Positions 20,741-32,593 of a DNA stretch of 45,535 bases are shown piece after piece. The position numbers were made by a program, and so were the translations under genes. The first letter of the stretch is position 1. Every line of letters starts with the position of its first letter. Source of the stretch: Chara braunii (Eukaryota; Streptophyta; Charophyceae; Charales; Characeae); NCBI GenBank assembly GCA_003427395.1, contig BFEA01000060.1:4118445-4163979 (forward strand), read 5' to 3'. The notes beneath the pieces are model-generated. The model had not been told where the DNA came from and searched no databases. It saw only the letters and a program-made list of their open reading frames with translations.

Positions 20741-22804
20741 GAATCTTCCTAGTGAAATACTAATCTGTGAGTTTTTTTTTAGCATAAACTAAGTACATAT
20801 GATTGCTCTTTGTTATCATGACATAATAGTTTCAATTCAAGTTATGATAACCTATGTCGTATTTTGTGGCTTTAATTACCAGTACATTTTTCATATGTCC
20901 ATTGCGGGCACTGTGTGTCGGCCTAAAAATCAATATTGATTGCCAATTTAATATATCAATGGTCGCCTTTCCGTTTCAGGCCATCACATCACCCGACGCA
21001 CTTTTGGGAAAATAGTTGGGAAAGGAATTCGTGGTTTAAATAACCAATTATGCGGCCACTTGGAAATTTGTGGGATATGCAGTATCGTTTTGTACGAGTT
21101 GACTCGACTTGTTGGTACCAACTGTACATAAAAAAAAAAAAAAAAATCGAAAAAATGTGTTAGTTCGCCACTTGAGTTTGTCCTACTCTTTTATTTTTTT
21201 ATTGTAATATTTTTTTGTATGTGTTTTGTTTTTCACTTAAAAGATCAACACCTAGTCTATGGGCGTGAGTTTTTTTTCATAATTTTTTATTTTTTTCAAA
21301 CATAAAAATTACCAAATTTTGTGTATTTATTAATCCTGTGAACTGTTGCCAACCTCCACTTCGCATGGGCCTACTCGTCCTCATCCCCCCTTATGACGCA
21401 GTGTATACATAGCAATGTCGATTTCATAAGCATAAGAGGACTGGTGGGTCGTACATCAGTGTTTTAATATTTGAGGCATGTAGTATGAACAACAACATCA
21501 ATACTTTCTCATTCAATAAACTACTCAGATGTTGCAACAACTTGGGCAAACAATATTAAGAGGAAACACTTTTATAGGATTTACTTTGCTACTAAAATAT
21601 TTTTGGATGAGCTAATTTATGTACAATGCCTAAGGATGATGGTTTTTTTTTTAGTCATAACCACGTTGTGCGGAAGACTCACGCTTATAGTGGAAGGATA
21701 AGGACGACATAGACAAGAGAGGCATGCAAGAAGCTGATCATGAGAGTGTGACCTCCCAAATACAGTAGGTCAAGCACTAACGCAAAATAAAATGAACGAT
21801 AAACCAAAGCACAATAACACTGATCACATTTGTATATGCATGTATATAAAATTCCTTAACCCACCGGTATGTAAGAGAGGATGGACATAAGAATTTGAGT
21901 GAGCCTCTCCGAAAAGTTAAGGGACTCAAGACAGGGTCCATCTGGGAAGGGTATATATGTTTTTCCTTCTTCAGGGTTGGGTCTGGTGCCATCCCACGAC
22001 ATGGGATAATTTTGTTTTCTACTAGCCCTTAGGATGCCATGTCCTGAGCTTCTGGAATTTTAGAAGGGCTCAATCGGATTCTCAACTTGGGTGGGGGCAT
22101 ATATTGGTGGTTTTAATGCCCTCAAATATCCATTTCGTTGGATTTCACCGTCCATTGTTTTAGTATGCCCCTGAGGGTGCCCTTTCAATTTTTGCGAGAT
22201 GCTCCAATATTTTTTTGTCATCATGTTTTGTTATTGGGGACAATGAAACGCAACGTTGCGGAAGGAGGCCTAGGGGCAGGTGCAAACTTGAAGTTTTTTG
22301 GGAGTCCATGTAGGGTCTGCGATAAATTTCACATCTTTGAGGGATGAAAAAAACATAATTGCCCTTTTTCCCTTTTCTTTTCTATCGAATTTATGCAATA
22401 GTTTTTTCCTGAGCAAAAAAAAAAATCAATTGACGAACAAATAACATTGGATGGTGGGAGGGTGGTTCTACGATGGCGATACAAATAGCACGACAACACT
22501 CGGTCTTGGTGATACAAATAGCATGGTTGCACTCGGTCTTACTGTTGCTTACCCTTTGGTAAGCATAACCGGGGGTACCCAGCTTCGTCGTGAAGACGCT
22601 ACCACGGTTAGCACCTCGCTTCCTTCATGTTGACAAAGGCATATGGTCGAAGGAACATAGTTGATGGTGCAAGTAATCAGAATTTTTTTTAGTCGATTGT
22701 GCCTACGCTCTGAAGATTTTTACCCTTGTATTGACAGTACCCAACCGCTAGCTCTTAATAATTAATCATCATTTTCATGAGTCATTCGTATAGTTAACTA
22801 AGCT
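20741..22804. other. AT-rich intergenic DNA, no recognisable gene
   Basis: Short homopolymers and small ORFs only. A tandem GATACAAATAGCA-like word at 22480-22525 is the only repeat I noticed. Confidence 0.55.
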
Positions 22805-25800
22805 TTGAAGATGGAGGCGGAACCAATAGCTCAAGTGGAAGGGAACATTAGATCCCAAGTACCTAGTGACTATCGGTTAGAAAACGAGTGGGGTAAAGAG
22901 TTTATGAGGGTATGCTACGTGCAGGGGATTCAACCTACGAGTACCGATCCTGGTGAAATTCAAGTTAGTCAGAGAGAAGTGAAGTTCATTTTAAGGGGTC
23001 GTCGGAGAGTAGTTACGACTTCAACTTTAAATCCGCTTCAGGCATCCCTCAAATACAACACATCCTCACCTAACCCTAAAGTTGGGTTGTATACATTCAC
23101 AATTTTCGTCGGTTTGACACAACGTTTGTGAAATCGTAACTAAAACATATTTTCAAATGGACCATGACAGGGCCCTAGTTTTCCCTTAATTCTCTACATG
23201 AACAAACGATTATTGTTATCTTTTTCGAGGGTGGACTCTTTCTTCCTAAAAAGTTGGAGGAGGATGTAATCTGACCATATGAGGATGGTTGGAGTGGTGA
23301 TGAGACCTTCGACTGCAAATTCAAGAAAAATATACTCAAGATGGAGAATCCCAATATTGAGTCATACATCCCAATAAATCAAGAGATTACCAATTCGATG
23401 ATCTCAAAGAGATCTTATTACAACAACGTATCAAATATCACATATCGCATTAAATTTTTACCTTGTATGATCCGTGCCGAAGTCCGAGCCTGGATTAAGA
23501 CCATTGTCCATGATATTTTATGAATGGTGGAGGTAGTTGTCTCTTAGGATGAGTTGTTTTTTCTTCACGCACTCATGAAAAAAAATCATCAAAAAGTTTT
23601 GAAGATACATATGCCTAAAGAAGATGGTACAAATCCTTCTTTCTTCAATCTTTGTTTTCTATATTTGATCCAGAGATGAAGCCAAATATGAAAAGATAAG
23701 ACATGAGTGTTGATCCATTAGAGAGACTTAACAGAGGTGAGGATAGCATGTGCCAAATCGGAGTGGTGTCAACGGTGTTGCAACTTTTTCCACTTAAAAA
23801 CTACATGCAGATGTTATAATTGAAGGAACTAAGGAGGGGTGTTTTTTAACAACCCACGTGCATCGACATTGCCTGAATCTGAAGGTGGCTCTTGTTCAAC
23901 GTATCAAGATTCACTATGTGCTCTGGGGGAATATGTTCAATAAGGATCTAGTCCACGACAGAAGCCATTGCAACCTCTAACCCGCCAGATAACACCATTG
24001 CCTATATCATTCCAATTTTATTTTCAATTTGAGGTGTTGTCACATCAAGTGGTATTTTGTGGCATTCGTAGATGAATCTTGCATCAAGTTATCTGACACC
24101 TTGTGCAACGTAACCCACTCATCTTCAAGGGTTGTCGACGCATTCATTTATTACATCTAGTAATGCATATTTCACTCGACCCTCGGTTGATAGGAAGTTC
24201 GCCGTACATGACCTTCACTCCTTCATTCTGTGAAGCAAAATCTGTCAGGCATCCCCCAGATGTAAGTCCCGTTGGAAAGCGGTCATTCAATACCTAGCAG
24301 TTGCACCCTCTAGGAGATAAACCAAAGTTAGGGGTGAGTCTCGTGTCAGCGAGAAATTCCCTAGGAAGCATCAAAGACTCACTGCAAGTGTAGATATGGA
24401 TATTAAAGTGAACGACGTTCAAGCTGAAGCTTCAATGAAGGGTGTTACCAGTCATGTTGATCTCGAAACCTTTATACACCATTTGTGATGACAGGTAAGC
24501 GAAATTCACTCGTTGCACATGGATGCTCTCTCAAAAGGTCGATCGATAATAAAAAACTAAGTTACTTTCAATGGTTTGTTCCTACGTTGGAACCATTTGT
24601 GATGACAGGTAAGCGAAATTCACTCGTTGCACATGGATGCTCTCTCAAAAGGTCGATCGATAATAAAAAACTAAGTTACTTTCAATGGTTTGTTCCTACG
24701 TTGGAAACTCATCTTGGATTGTTGCTTGGGTGGGTAACGATGACAATCCGCCCATCTTTAACATACATTGTTAGAGGGAAATTCCCTAGGAAGCAACAAA
24801 GACTCACTGCAAGCGTAGATATTGATATTCAAGTGGACTACGCTCAAGCTGAAACTTCAATGAAGAGCGTTACCAGTCATGTTGATCTTGAGACTCCTAT
24901 ACACCATTTGTGATGACAGGTAAGCGAAATTCACTCGTTGCGCGTGGATGCTCTCTCAAAATATCGATCGATAATAAAAACTAAGTTACTTCCATTGGTT
25001 TGTTCCTACGTTGGAAGCTCATCTTGGATTGTTGCTTGGGCGGGTAAAGATGATAATCCGCTCTTCTTTAGTATGTATTGTCCAAAATCGTTCATGCCGC
25101 ACATATCAAGAACACTTATTTGTAGCTTATTCTATAATAAATTTGCTCCCCGAATCGTTATGGATGTTGCTATGTTTCACTTTATAGTCAAAGTTGCAGG
25201 GAATTAAGTTCTCTAATCGTCTATTTTATGTGCACTTTTGTCCGGACAACTAAAATAATTAGATGGTGAAGGTATTCGTCCGATTCCAACGAGTTGGTTC
25301 ATAAAAGTGAAGAAACTTGATTTTCATCATATTATAATCACCCCGTGTTGATGGCAATTTTTTTGCATGAGCTGAATGTTAATCTACCCGAAGAGAAGAA
25401 ATTAGATGTTAGATTCATCAAACTGTCTTTCGGGAAAGCCTAACCACAACCCTAAGACATTATGCTAATTGTACAAAGCGTTGTGGTTCTACCCTCTTCC
25501 CAGTTCCCAACCACCGGGTGACACCAATGATTAGTCATACTTAATATTGCATCCTAGAATATTCAGGGTTTGTGGGATTCATTGGCAGAGCTGAACGAGA
25601 TTTAGTTAAGAGCTACATACATGAATAACAAGTCGATATAATTTGCATACAAAAAACGAAACTGTCAGAGATGAAGATCGAAGAGTTAGGCTTGTAGTGA
25701 CCCTCATGTTTGATTGTCTGGAAGATAATTCAAAAGTAAATTTGTCATTCTTATCCACTGTAATCTAAAAGTTGAGACTATTAATTTTTTTGTTAACCTG

Positions 25801-27535
25801 TGAAGTAGATAGGCGTGGGTGAAGATATGAATGAAAGACCAAGAATGATTTATAGCTCCATTTTATGCACCCAATGATAGTTTAACATGAACATGCTTCT
25901 TCGATGTGAACGCTTAGTGGTTTTGGGCGACCATAATACTTTCGTGGATAATCATGAGGAAGTGAAAGGTAGTAGAGATATTAGGGTCTTTACGAAGTCA
26001 ATGTCAGACATGGATATGCTTGAAACTATACAAATTGTTACACCTAAATGCTCTTAGATACACCTAGTTTTTCAAACTCCATGAGGGCAGAGTCTAAGAA
26101 ACCAGAAAGAGAGTTTGACTATTTTAGAGTTACCACGTAAATCCTAAAAAGGCCCTAGGATGGTTGAGTGGACGAATGAAGTTTACGAGCATTTAAAACG
26201 TAGTTTGTATTATTTCAATTCTAAGGAGGAGTGATAGGACACTGGTTCTGAAACTTTTTCGAAGCACCTGAGCATATTTTTGCGGATTACTGTTGCAGGT
26301 GGGAAACGACATAAGCATTTCTCATCAAGAAACTTGACTCGAAATACGCTGAGTTCAAAATGAATCTCCACCCTGTTCCAAATATAATTGAAACTTTAGT
26401 ATGAGACAAAGTTTTATAGCTGAATGAGATGAGTATGAATAGTCACTATTAGAACTATGGGCAAATGGTTGAAGGTGAAGGGTATAATAGTGTATGATCG
26501 AATTACCAAAGATTGTTTTGAAAAAATACTGCCTAAGCACTTGATTCAATCCATAAGTGAACTAATGCACCCATTGATCAATGATCTCTCATTTGCCAGA
26601 GAACAGACTCAACTCTACTCGTGTGTTGTTGTGTATTATCAAGACATTCTCACTACTAAAAGGCCGAAAAAAGATATTATTGAAGACCTGTTATAAGGAT
26701 CCAATCATTGACCCTCCTTCACGACGAACTTCCACCACATGGTAAGTTTAACCTAGACCACCCTATACATTGAGGAAAAGGCATATGAGTCTTGGGGTAT
26801 GCCCAAGTGTAAGGCCTCGGGAGACGCTGAACTACCGATTGAGATATATCCGGTAATTTGAGGCATGCCAAGGAGAACTTGATAAATATGTATAATAAGG
26901 CGTTGCTAAAAGAAAATTTACTAATGAGAAATGATGTCATCTCTCTCTTCTCTACAAGAAAGGATACTGGTTGGAACTCCATAATTGGTGGCCAATCTCG
27001 GTTTTCAATGTCCCACATAAACTGTAAGAAAATGTCATAACTAGACGATGAAGTCGGTACTTACCTACACTGGTCAATAAGGACCAAGTGACATTTATTA
27101 CAGGTCGATTGATATTCGACAATATTGTAACGACCATTGAAGCATTGGAGATTGTATAGAGGTTCAACCTAGATGTTTCAATCGTCATGCTTGATTAAGG
27201 AAAGCTTACAATAGGGTGCAGTTGACATATTCTCTTAACTACTTTGAGACATGTTGGCTTTGGGGAAAATCTGTGAAGTCGGGTTGTGGGACTGTACTCC
27301 TTCTCTATAGCAGCGGTCATGGTAAATGGCAAATTATCCGACTCCTTTTCACTAACTAGGTCTTTACGCTAAGGCTGCCCGTTATCCCCTCTCCTCTTTG
27401 TGCTACGAATGGAAAACCTATTGTGCAACATCAGTCTCACAGGCATATAAAAAAACATTCTTGCTCGTACTTCTCAATGTAAGATCGAGGCCCTGGCTGA
27501 CAACTTGTTCGCAGTTCCTGAGGTTATCAAGCCTG
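22805..27535 (+). mobile_element. Old decayed LINE, same family as the LINE at 33-40 kb
   Basis: Segments follow the right-hand LINE in order. ORF1 words: QGIQPTSTDPGE (22922) against EGILPTSIDPGE, and VIFFEGGLFLPKK (23210) against VIFREAARFLPKK. Linker: NLPEEKKL (25380) against KLPNEKKL. Endonuclease region from about 25550, with VVLGDHN at about 25919. Pre-RT: VKGIIVYDRITKDCF (26476) against IKGVAVYDRMTRESF. RT: GRLIFDNIVTTIEALEIV (27103), GCPLSPLLF (27371) and ALADNLFAV (27493). It stops abruptly near 27535 in the RT domain, so the 3' end is missing. Stops and frameshifts are frequent. The sequence is clearly more A/T-rich than the other copy, consistent with long-term decay of methylated cytosines. 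Confidence 0.85.
24300..24985 (+). repeat. Nested tandem duplications inside the old LINE
   Basis: A unit of about 115 bp starting GTGATGACAGGTAAGCGAAA is repeated head to tail at 24486 and 24600 and appears again at 24911. The preceding block (AAATTCCCTAGGAAGCA to TACACCATTTGTG) is present at about 24351-24486 and 24779-24911. The first two short units are identical over their compared length, so that duplication is much younger than the LINE. The resulting in-frame repeat produces a meaningless 142-codon ORF. Confidence 0.85.
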
Positions 27536-28540
27536 CCCTTACCACATCATTCCGGCGCTGCCAAAGGTTCCAAAGATTGCTCCTATCACAGACTCGTAGA
27601 CATAAGCACGGGCAGGTGGGAGTTCCATAGCGCCCAAAAGGTCAGAAAAGATCCACACTACCAATTAAATTCCAATTAGGGTAGGGGAGAGGATAGACAC
27701 TACCAATGAAATTCCAATAAAATTCCAATTAGGTTAGTAAAAGGTCAGAAAAGTAAGAAAGAAAAAGAAGATGGTCCCGGATACGCGGCAGCAGGCCTCA
27801 CAGGTGATATGCCTGGGTTAGGGCCTGGTAGCTGCACCACTGGCCATCCGCCAACATTTTGACTGCATCTGGGCGGAATATTCGTCCACATGCATTCAAA
27901 ATCTTGGCGGATGGCGAGTAGTGCAGGTAGGCCCTTCGGTCGGCATGAATCTGGACCTGAAACATCCAAAGTTGGCGCCACGGACATTGCCCTCCTCCAG
28001 CCCACCTGTCCGTGACCAAGCGGAGGTACTGGACATCACGTGCACGATTCTGCCGATTCTGCGTGAAGGCCACCCGTCAATGGCCGGCAACGAACCAGAT
28101 TCGCGGGTGACTAGTGGCAAGGCACGCGAGTCTCGGCAGGACACGTGGCACTGCAGGGTCCCCCGCGCGAAGGACGGATGAGGGAGGGAGGGAGGGGGAG
28201 ATCACCTCAACGCAGTCGGAACGTGCGTTCAGCGTAGTCTTAGTGGGGGTAATGGAAGGCAGGGTGCTGCCACGTGGTAGTGCGATTCTGCACTGTAGCG
28301 ATTGCCAACTCGATAGGAGGAAACGCCTGGAATGGCGGTCGTCACGTGGCCCCGGCGCGGGGGGCTGGGGAGGGGGATTGGCGTGGAAATGCCGCCCGAG
28401 GGCAGGATCGCGCGGGATATGCGCAAATTGTCTGTCGACGGGATTGACAAGGGAGAGGAGCGAGGGGAGGAGGCGGATGGGCGCGGAGGCGAAGCGGAGT
28501 TGCTCGTCAGAACGACAAGCCTGGACTCGCCGTGTTCTAT
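27536..28540. other. Intergenic region upstream of the PPR gene
   Basis: No gene is recognised. AAATTCCAATTAGG-like words repeat near 27665-27740. From about 27740 the sequence becomes GC-rich, and long ORFs open on both strands, including a minus-strand 239-codon ORF. No motif supports translation. This may be promoter or 5' leader of the PPR gene. Confidence 0.4.
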
Positions 28541-28544
28541 TAGA

Positions 28545-28765
28545 TGACGAGTGCATTGGCGCGCAGCGAAGGAGGGTGGCGCGGGTGCCATCGGCAGTAT
28601 CTGGGGGCATCCCCCTAGAGTGCATTGGCGCGCAGGGGGGAAGCAGAGTGCCACGGAGGTTATGGGCAGCATCTGGGGAAATCGCCCAGGAGTGCATCGG
28701 CGCGCAGGGGGGAAGCAGAGTGCCAGGTGGGTCACCGGCATTATCTGGGGGAATCGCCGAAGCGG
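28545..28765. repeat. 69-72 bp tandem repeat, three copies
   Basis: GAGTGCATTGGCGCGCAG starts units at about 28549, 28618 and 28690, each ending in an ATCTGGGGGAATCGCC-like word. Because 69 and 72 are multiples of 3, all frames stay open and repeat on both strands, which inflates the ORFs here. It lies upstream of the start I prefer for the PPR gene. Confidence 0.85.
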
Positions 28766-29064
28766 GGGAAGGGAGAAGGGGAGTGAGGGGATACATCGTA
28801 TGTCAAGGACTTGCTTTGACCGGGTTATTTGGTGACTGGGGGGTGAGAGAAAGGAGGACGGGTAGGGGGGACCCAGGGGGCAGGCGGTCATTATTCTGTA
28901 GGTGCAGATGGAGGAGAATGCCAGCGATGGCGCGGAAGGAGGAGTTCTGGGAAGAGGAGGAGCAGTTATGGAAGGTGGTGATGAGAGGGCGACCCGGATG
29001 GACGTCGGCGCCGAGCAGCAGGGGCAACGGTCGGAATTGTGTTCGGGATCTCACGTTGGGTTGG

Positions 29065-29658
29065 ATGGGGATCGGGATGCCTTGCGGCGGGAGCGGGAAG
29101 AGGAGCGCACGAAGCGCCCGCTTTGCCGTTCCGCCGCCGGCTTCCAAGTCCGAGACCGCAGTTGACACCGACGCTGACACCGCCGCTACCTTGTCCCCTG
29201 CTCCCAGTTCACCTCCTCTGTCTGGTAGTCCTCCTCCTCCTCCTAGTTTGCACGCGTCCAGTGACAAAGACACTGCGCGGGGAGGAGCGCCATCCAATCA
29301 AGTTGGTGCAAGGTCTGACGATGTCGATGTTGATGAACCTGGGCATGACGGGGAGGAAGGGGAGGAGGATAGGAATAAGACTTTACCTGGCACCTCCAGC
29401 TCGCCGTACACAAGTGTCCAAGAGATCTTGACATCGGAATTGCTAATGCCAGCTCATCAATTGGCTCCTCAGGAGATCGGGGAATGGCTCAGAAGGAAGA
29501 AGAAGAAGATCAAAGGGCGGAGAATCGCCGTTGATGAAGAAGGGATCGCAGCGGTTGTTGCAAGACTTGGAACAATGTCGCCGTTTGCAGACGTCGATGG
29601 CTACCTGAACACGTGGGTCGGACGCTTCAATCGTCGCAATTTCCCCTCGCTAATGAAG
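29065..29658 (+). CDS. EMB2654-like chloroplast PPR protein, first recognised exon
   Basis: The open frame ends in IAAVVARLGTMSPFADVDGY then LNTWVGRFNRRNFPSLMK, directly followed by donor GTATGT at 29659 (AAG|GTATGT, phase 0). The WVGRF-R-NFP-L segment is, as I recall it, what precedes the PPR tract in land-plant EMB2654 (At2g41720), a chloroplast P-class PPR protein needed for trans-splicing of rps12 intron 1. The next residues of that family resume in phase at 43292. The start is uncertain. I chose ATG 29065 because the next roughly 30 residues (MGIGMPCGGSGKRSARSAR...) are basic, Ser/Ala-rich and acid-free like a transit peptide. In-frame ATGs at 28918 and 28252 are alternatives. A Pro/Ser-rich and then acidic linker precedes the conserved end. 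Confidence 0.75.
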
Positions 29659-29826
29659 GTATGTATATCTATGTACAGGCCCCTCATTCCCCTAGCGCCC
29701 CCCCTTCCCCTCCCTTCACCCCCTGCAAACCTCTCTTTCCCTTGTACCCCCCTCACAGCTTTCCTATTCCCTCACAGCTGCTCTGGGTAAGGTTTGGAAT
29801 TCTCGATCATCTCTGCATCCTTCACT

Positions 29827-29862
29827 CTTTGCCTCCCTCCCTCCCTCCCTCCCTCCCTCCCT
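29827..29862. repeat. (CTCC)n tract
   Basis: About nine CCTC units in a C-rich intron segment (29690-29940). Confidence 0.85.
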
Positions 29863-30124
29863 CTCCACGCTTCCGTATCTACCCCCGTCTGCACTTCCTC
29901 CCCGTCTCCTCCCCCCAACCCCTCAGCTTCCCCGCTCTTTCTGTCCGTGTGTCGGCTACTCCCTGAGCGGAGCGTAATACCTCAAGCGGCGTGTTCAGAC
30001 GCTGAGAGTGAGAATGGGTGGTGGCTTCTGATCGTGTGATGGAAAGTGAGGGGAGCATGCAGTAGCACTCACGCAGCATGGAATCCCACTGTAGAAACAG
30101 GTTGAAGCGTGATTCCTGAGGATT

Positions 30125-30295
30125 GTACGGCCCAATAGCCACATAGCCACATAAGCGGATAGCCAAATAGCCGAAGCTCTACTGTAGGCTGAAGGGGCAT
30201 ACCCCTTCACATAAATAGTCCGCCCAGTAGCCACCACGTAGCCAATAGCCAAATAGCCAAATAGCCGAACAGTCGGCCTCGGGAGGCATACCCCT
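30125..30295. repeat. ATAGCCAA/ATAGCCAC minisatellite
   Basis: Short units CCAATAGCC, ACATAGCC and AAATAGCC recur in two clusters (30130-30175 and 30235-30275). Each is followed by a CGAA...GGCATACCCCT segment, so a larger unit of about 100 bp is duplicated. Confidence 0.75.
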
Positions 30296-30594
30296 CCATA
30301 TGCACGATCTTCCCAATACTGCCCCCCTTTTGCACATTGATCCATAATTTGTGCTGGAGAGTCTAGACACGTGGCTTGGGGTGTCAGCGCCGCCATCCCA
30401 GGCGTGCCATCGATGATGTCGGGAGGTGAAAATCGGGAGGCCATCGAGCATGGGTCACTGCATGTGATGGCTCAGTTAGGCGCCACGTGTCAGCAGGTGG
30501 GGCATGTGTGACGATTTTCATAGCAGCCACCCCTAGACGTTGGTGATGGTTTGAGTTAGGGTGATGAGACTGATCACGATCCTCCTTTGGAACT

Positions 30595-31065
30595 GGTCTC
30601 GAGCCTTTGAGAGGGGTCCCTTGAGCCTTTGAGAGGGGTCCCTTGAGCCTTTGAGAGGGGTCTCGAGCCTTTGAGAGGGGTCCCTTGAGCCTTTGAGAGG
30701 GGTCCCTTGAGCCTTTGAGAGGGGTCCCTTGAGCCTTTGAGAGGGGTCTCAGGGATGTCTGTCGGTCGTCCCTAAGATTGTGGGCCGGTCAGGTCTTACA
30801 ATGTTTACAAACCAGACTGTCTGTAACTGGAACAGTTTCCCACTGAAGTCCGCCTGCTCCCTGTAAGGGTCTCAGGAATATCTCTGTGAGTGGTTTGTGA
30901 GGGGTCTCAGGGATGTCTGTGAGGGGTCTCAGGGATGACTGTGAGGGGTCTCAGGAATGTTTTGTGAGGGGTTTTAGTGTGCGAGGGGTGTTTGGGATGT
31001 CTGTGAGGGGTCTTTGGGATGTCTGGGAGGGGTCTTTGGAATGTCTGGGAGGGGGTTTTAGGGAC
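30595..31065. repeat. GAGCCTTTGAGAGGGGTC and GTGAGGGGTCTCAGGGATGT tandem arrays
   Basis: About eight 20-24 bp units of GAGCCTTTGAGAGGGGTCCC lie at 30603-30748, followed by about seven units of a related GAGGGGTCTCAGGGATGTCT word at 30885-31058. A segment ending GGTCTTACAATGTTTACAAA...CAGTTTCCCACTG (30780-30870) is repeated at 31090-31350, where the second copy is interrupted by the SINE. Confidence 0.85.
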
Positions 31066-31140
31066 CTCCGTCGATCGTTGCTCAGGTTGTGAGGCTGCCA
31101 GGTCTTCTAGTGTTTCTTTACAAATCAGACTCTGTTTGTA

Positions 31141-31312
31141 TATGGGACGCTGGACCCGTTTTCCATCAGGTGCTGCTCCCCACCAATAGATGTAGCCTCT
31201 CCCCAGGTGCTAGTGGTGTCTGCTCTTATCAGCACCACTAACACTGGCGGGGGCGCTTTTCATCAGAAAAAAAAAAACAAACAAACAAACAAACAAACAA
31301 ACAAACAAACAA
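31141..31312 (+). mobile_element. SINE-like retroposon, copy 4, with complete boundaries
   Basis: It begins TATGGGACGCTGGACCC, contains AGGTGCTGCTCCCCACCAAT, and ends in an A run plus (AAAC)n. The perfect 12-bp duplication ACTCTGTTTGTA flanks it at 31129-31140 and 31313-31324. An uninterrupted relative of the target site exists at about 30800-30860, which confirms the empty-site structure. The unit is about 130 bp plus tail, non-coding, without an obvious tRNA head. Its 5' end matches copy 3. Confidence 0.88.
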
Positions 31313-31639
31313 ACTCTGTTTGTACCATGAACAGTTTCCCACTGCAGTCCGCATGGTCCCTGTGTCCCGTTGCGGGTTGTGGGACCCTGGGCTAGCGGGA
31401 CAAAACGACAGCACAATGGATCTTCACCCTGCAGGGAGTCTGCAAACTCAGCTCTCAGGCTGTTACACGCGTATTCCGCTGGCGATTGCTTGCATAATCT
31501 ACGGTCAGAAACGAGGTAAGGATCCGGTTAAGTGTTGCACATGTGTTTTTTTTTTCTCTCCCCTTTACCCTCCCCACTCCCCAACCCTCCCCCCCCTCCG
31601 GCACCAGATTGTTGGACGTCTCAATTTCTTCACTCACCC

Positions 31640-31735
31640 CTCTCTCTCTCTTTTTTTTTTTTTTTTTTTTTGGTCTCACTTTTTCTCTTGATAAGGCCTG
31701 AGCTCAAGCTTTTTTTTTTTTTTTTTTTTTCAACT
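31640..31735. repeat. Two poly(T) tracts
   Basis: T runs of about 20 and 22 at 31650-31671 and 31710-31730, each preceded by GCTC or CTCT words. GAGCTCAAGC occurs on both sides of the second tract (31701-31710 and 31736-31745), so it may be a small retroposon or a tail insertion with a 10-bp duplication. Confidence 0.6.
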
Positions 31736-31995
31736 GAGCTCAAGCTGCGAACTGTGCTTGTTTGTATTTGTTTATGTGTTAGTTTTCGTTGTCTGTGGGC
31801 TCGTCGTTGCACTGGCTTCCTTTCCTTTCCTCTGCGGTACCTCCCTACCCCATCTCCTCCCCCGCAAGCCATGGATGGACTTGTCAATTTCTTCCCTCAC
31901 TCGTGCCTCTTCCCTCATCAAACTGGATTACATCACATGCGAGCTGCTGCTGCTGCTGCTGTGTGACAAATCATCTTTCACATAGATTAATTGTT

Positions 31996-32593
31996 GGGAA
32001 ATTTTTCGAAATGCCCCTCCGACTTCCATTTATTTTTGGTATGCCCCTCTGACCGCCGACTTACCCTGTCGCGCCCCTCTGACAACGATTGAAGTTTCTG
32101 AAAAACCCCTGGCGCCGTTTGGGCCCGAAATATGTTCAATATGCCCCTACCGTTCCAAATTTCCAGTATGCCGCGGTAGCTCCCCTTCCAGGGCCAGGGG
32201 AACGGCCACCAGTGCCACCAACGGCCACAGGTATATGGAAAGTTGTAGCCCTCACTGACAGGGGCCTGTAGGAAACTTCAGAGACCCCAGGGGCTGCTCC
32301 CCTCCCAGGGCCAGGGGAACGGCCACAGGGGTATGCTGGAAAGTTGCACCCCTCACTGACAGGGGCCTGCAGGAAACTTCAGAGGCCCCAGGGGCAGCTC
32401 CCCTCCCATGGCCAGGGGAACGGCCTCCAGTGCCACCAATGGCCACAGGGGAATGCTGGAAAGTTGCACCCCTCACTGACAGGGGCCTGCAGGAAACTCC
32501 AGAGGCCCCAGGGGGATGGCAGGGTAAGTCAGCCGTCGGAGGGGCATACCGCAAATAAATGGAAGTGGGAGGGGCATTTCGAAATATTTTCTC
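31996..32593. mobile_element. Mutator-like MITE with 73-bp inverted ends and internal tandem repeats
   Basis: The left end (31996-32068, GGGAAATTTTTCGAAATGCC...) is the imperfect reverse complement of the right end (32520-32593). The shared core includes GAAATGCCCCTC, CTTCCATTTATTT, GGTATGCCCCTC and GACTTACCCTG. The exact 9-bp duplication TTAATTGTT flanks it at 31987-31995 and 32594-32602. TIRs starting with GGGAAA-like bases plus a 9-bp duplication fit the Mutator (MULE) superfamily. Internally, an AACGGCCAC...CCTCACTGACAGGGGCCTG...CCAGGGG unit of roughly 110-125 bp is repeated about three times. It encodes no transposase. Confidence 0.88.

Noticed and set aside
28077-28891. 239- and 220-codon minus-strand ORFs opposite the PPR exon region
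   Set aside because: They arise from GC-rich DNA and a 69-72 bp tandem repeat that keeps all frames open. The + strand has the conserved PPR-family end and a donor site.
30595-31065. CRISPR-like regular repeats
   Set aside because: The units are contiguous tandem repeats without unique spacers, in a eukaryotic intron.
31432-31514. Exon-like segment between CCCTGCAG and CGAG|GTAAGG
   Set aside because: The donor is good, but its phase does not fit between 29658 (phase 0) and 43292 (phase 0), and no family similarity is evident.
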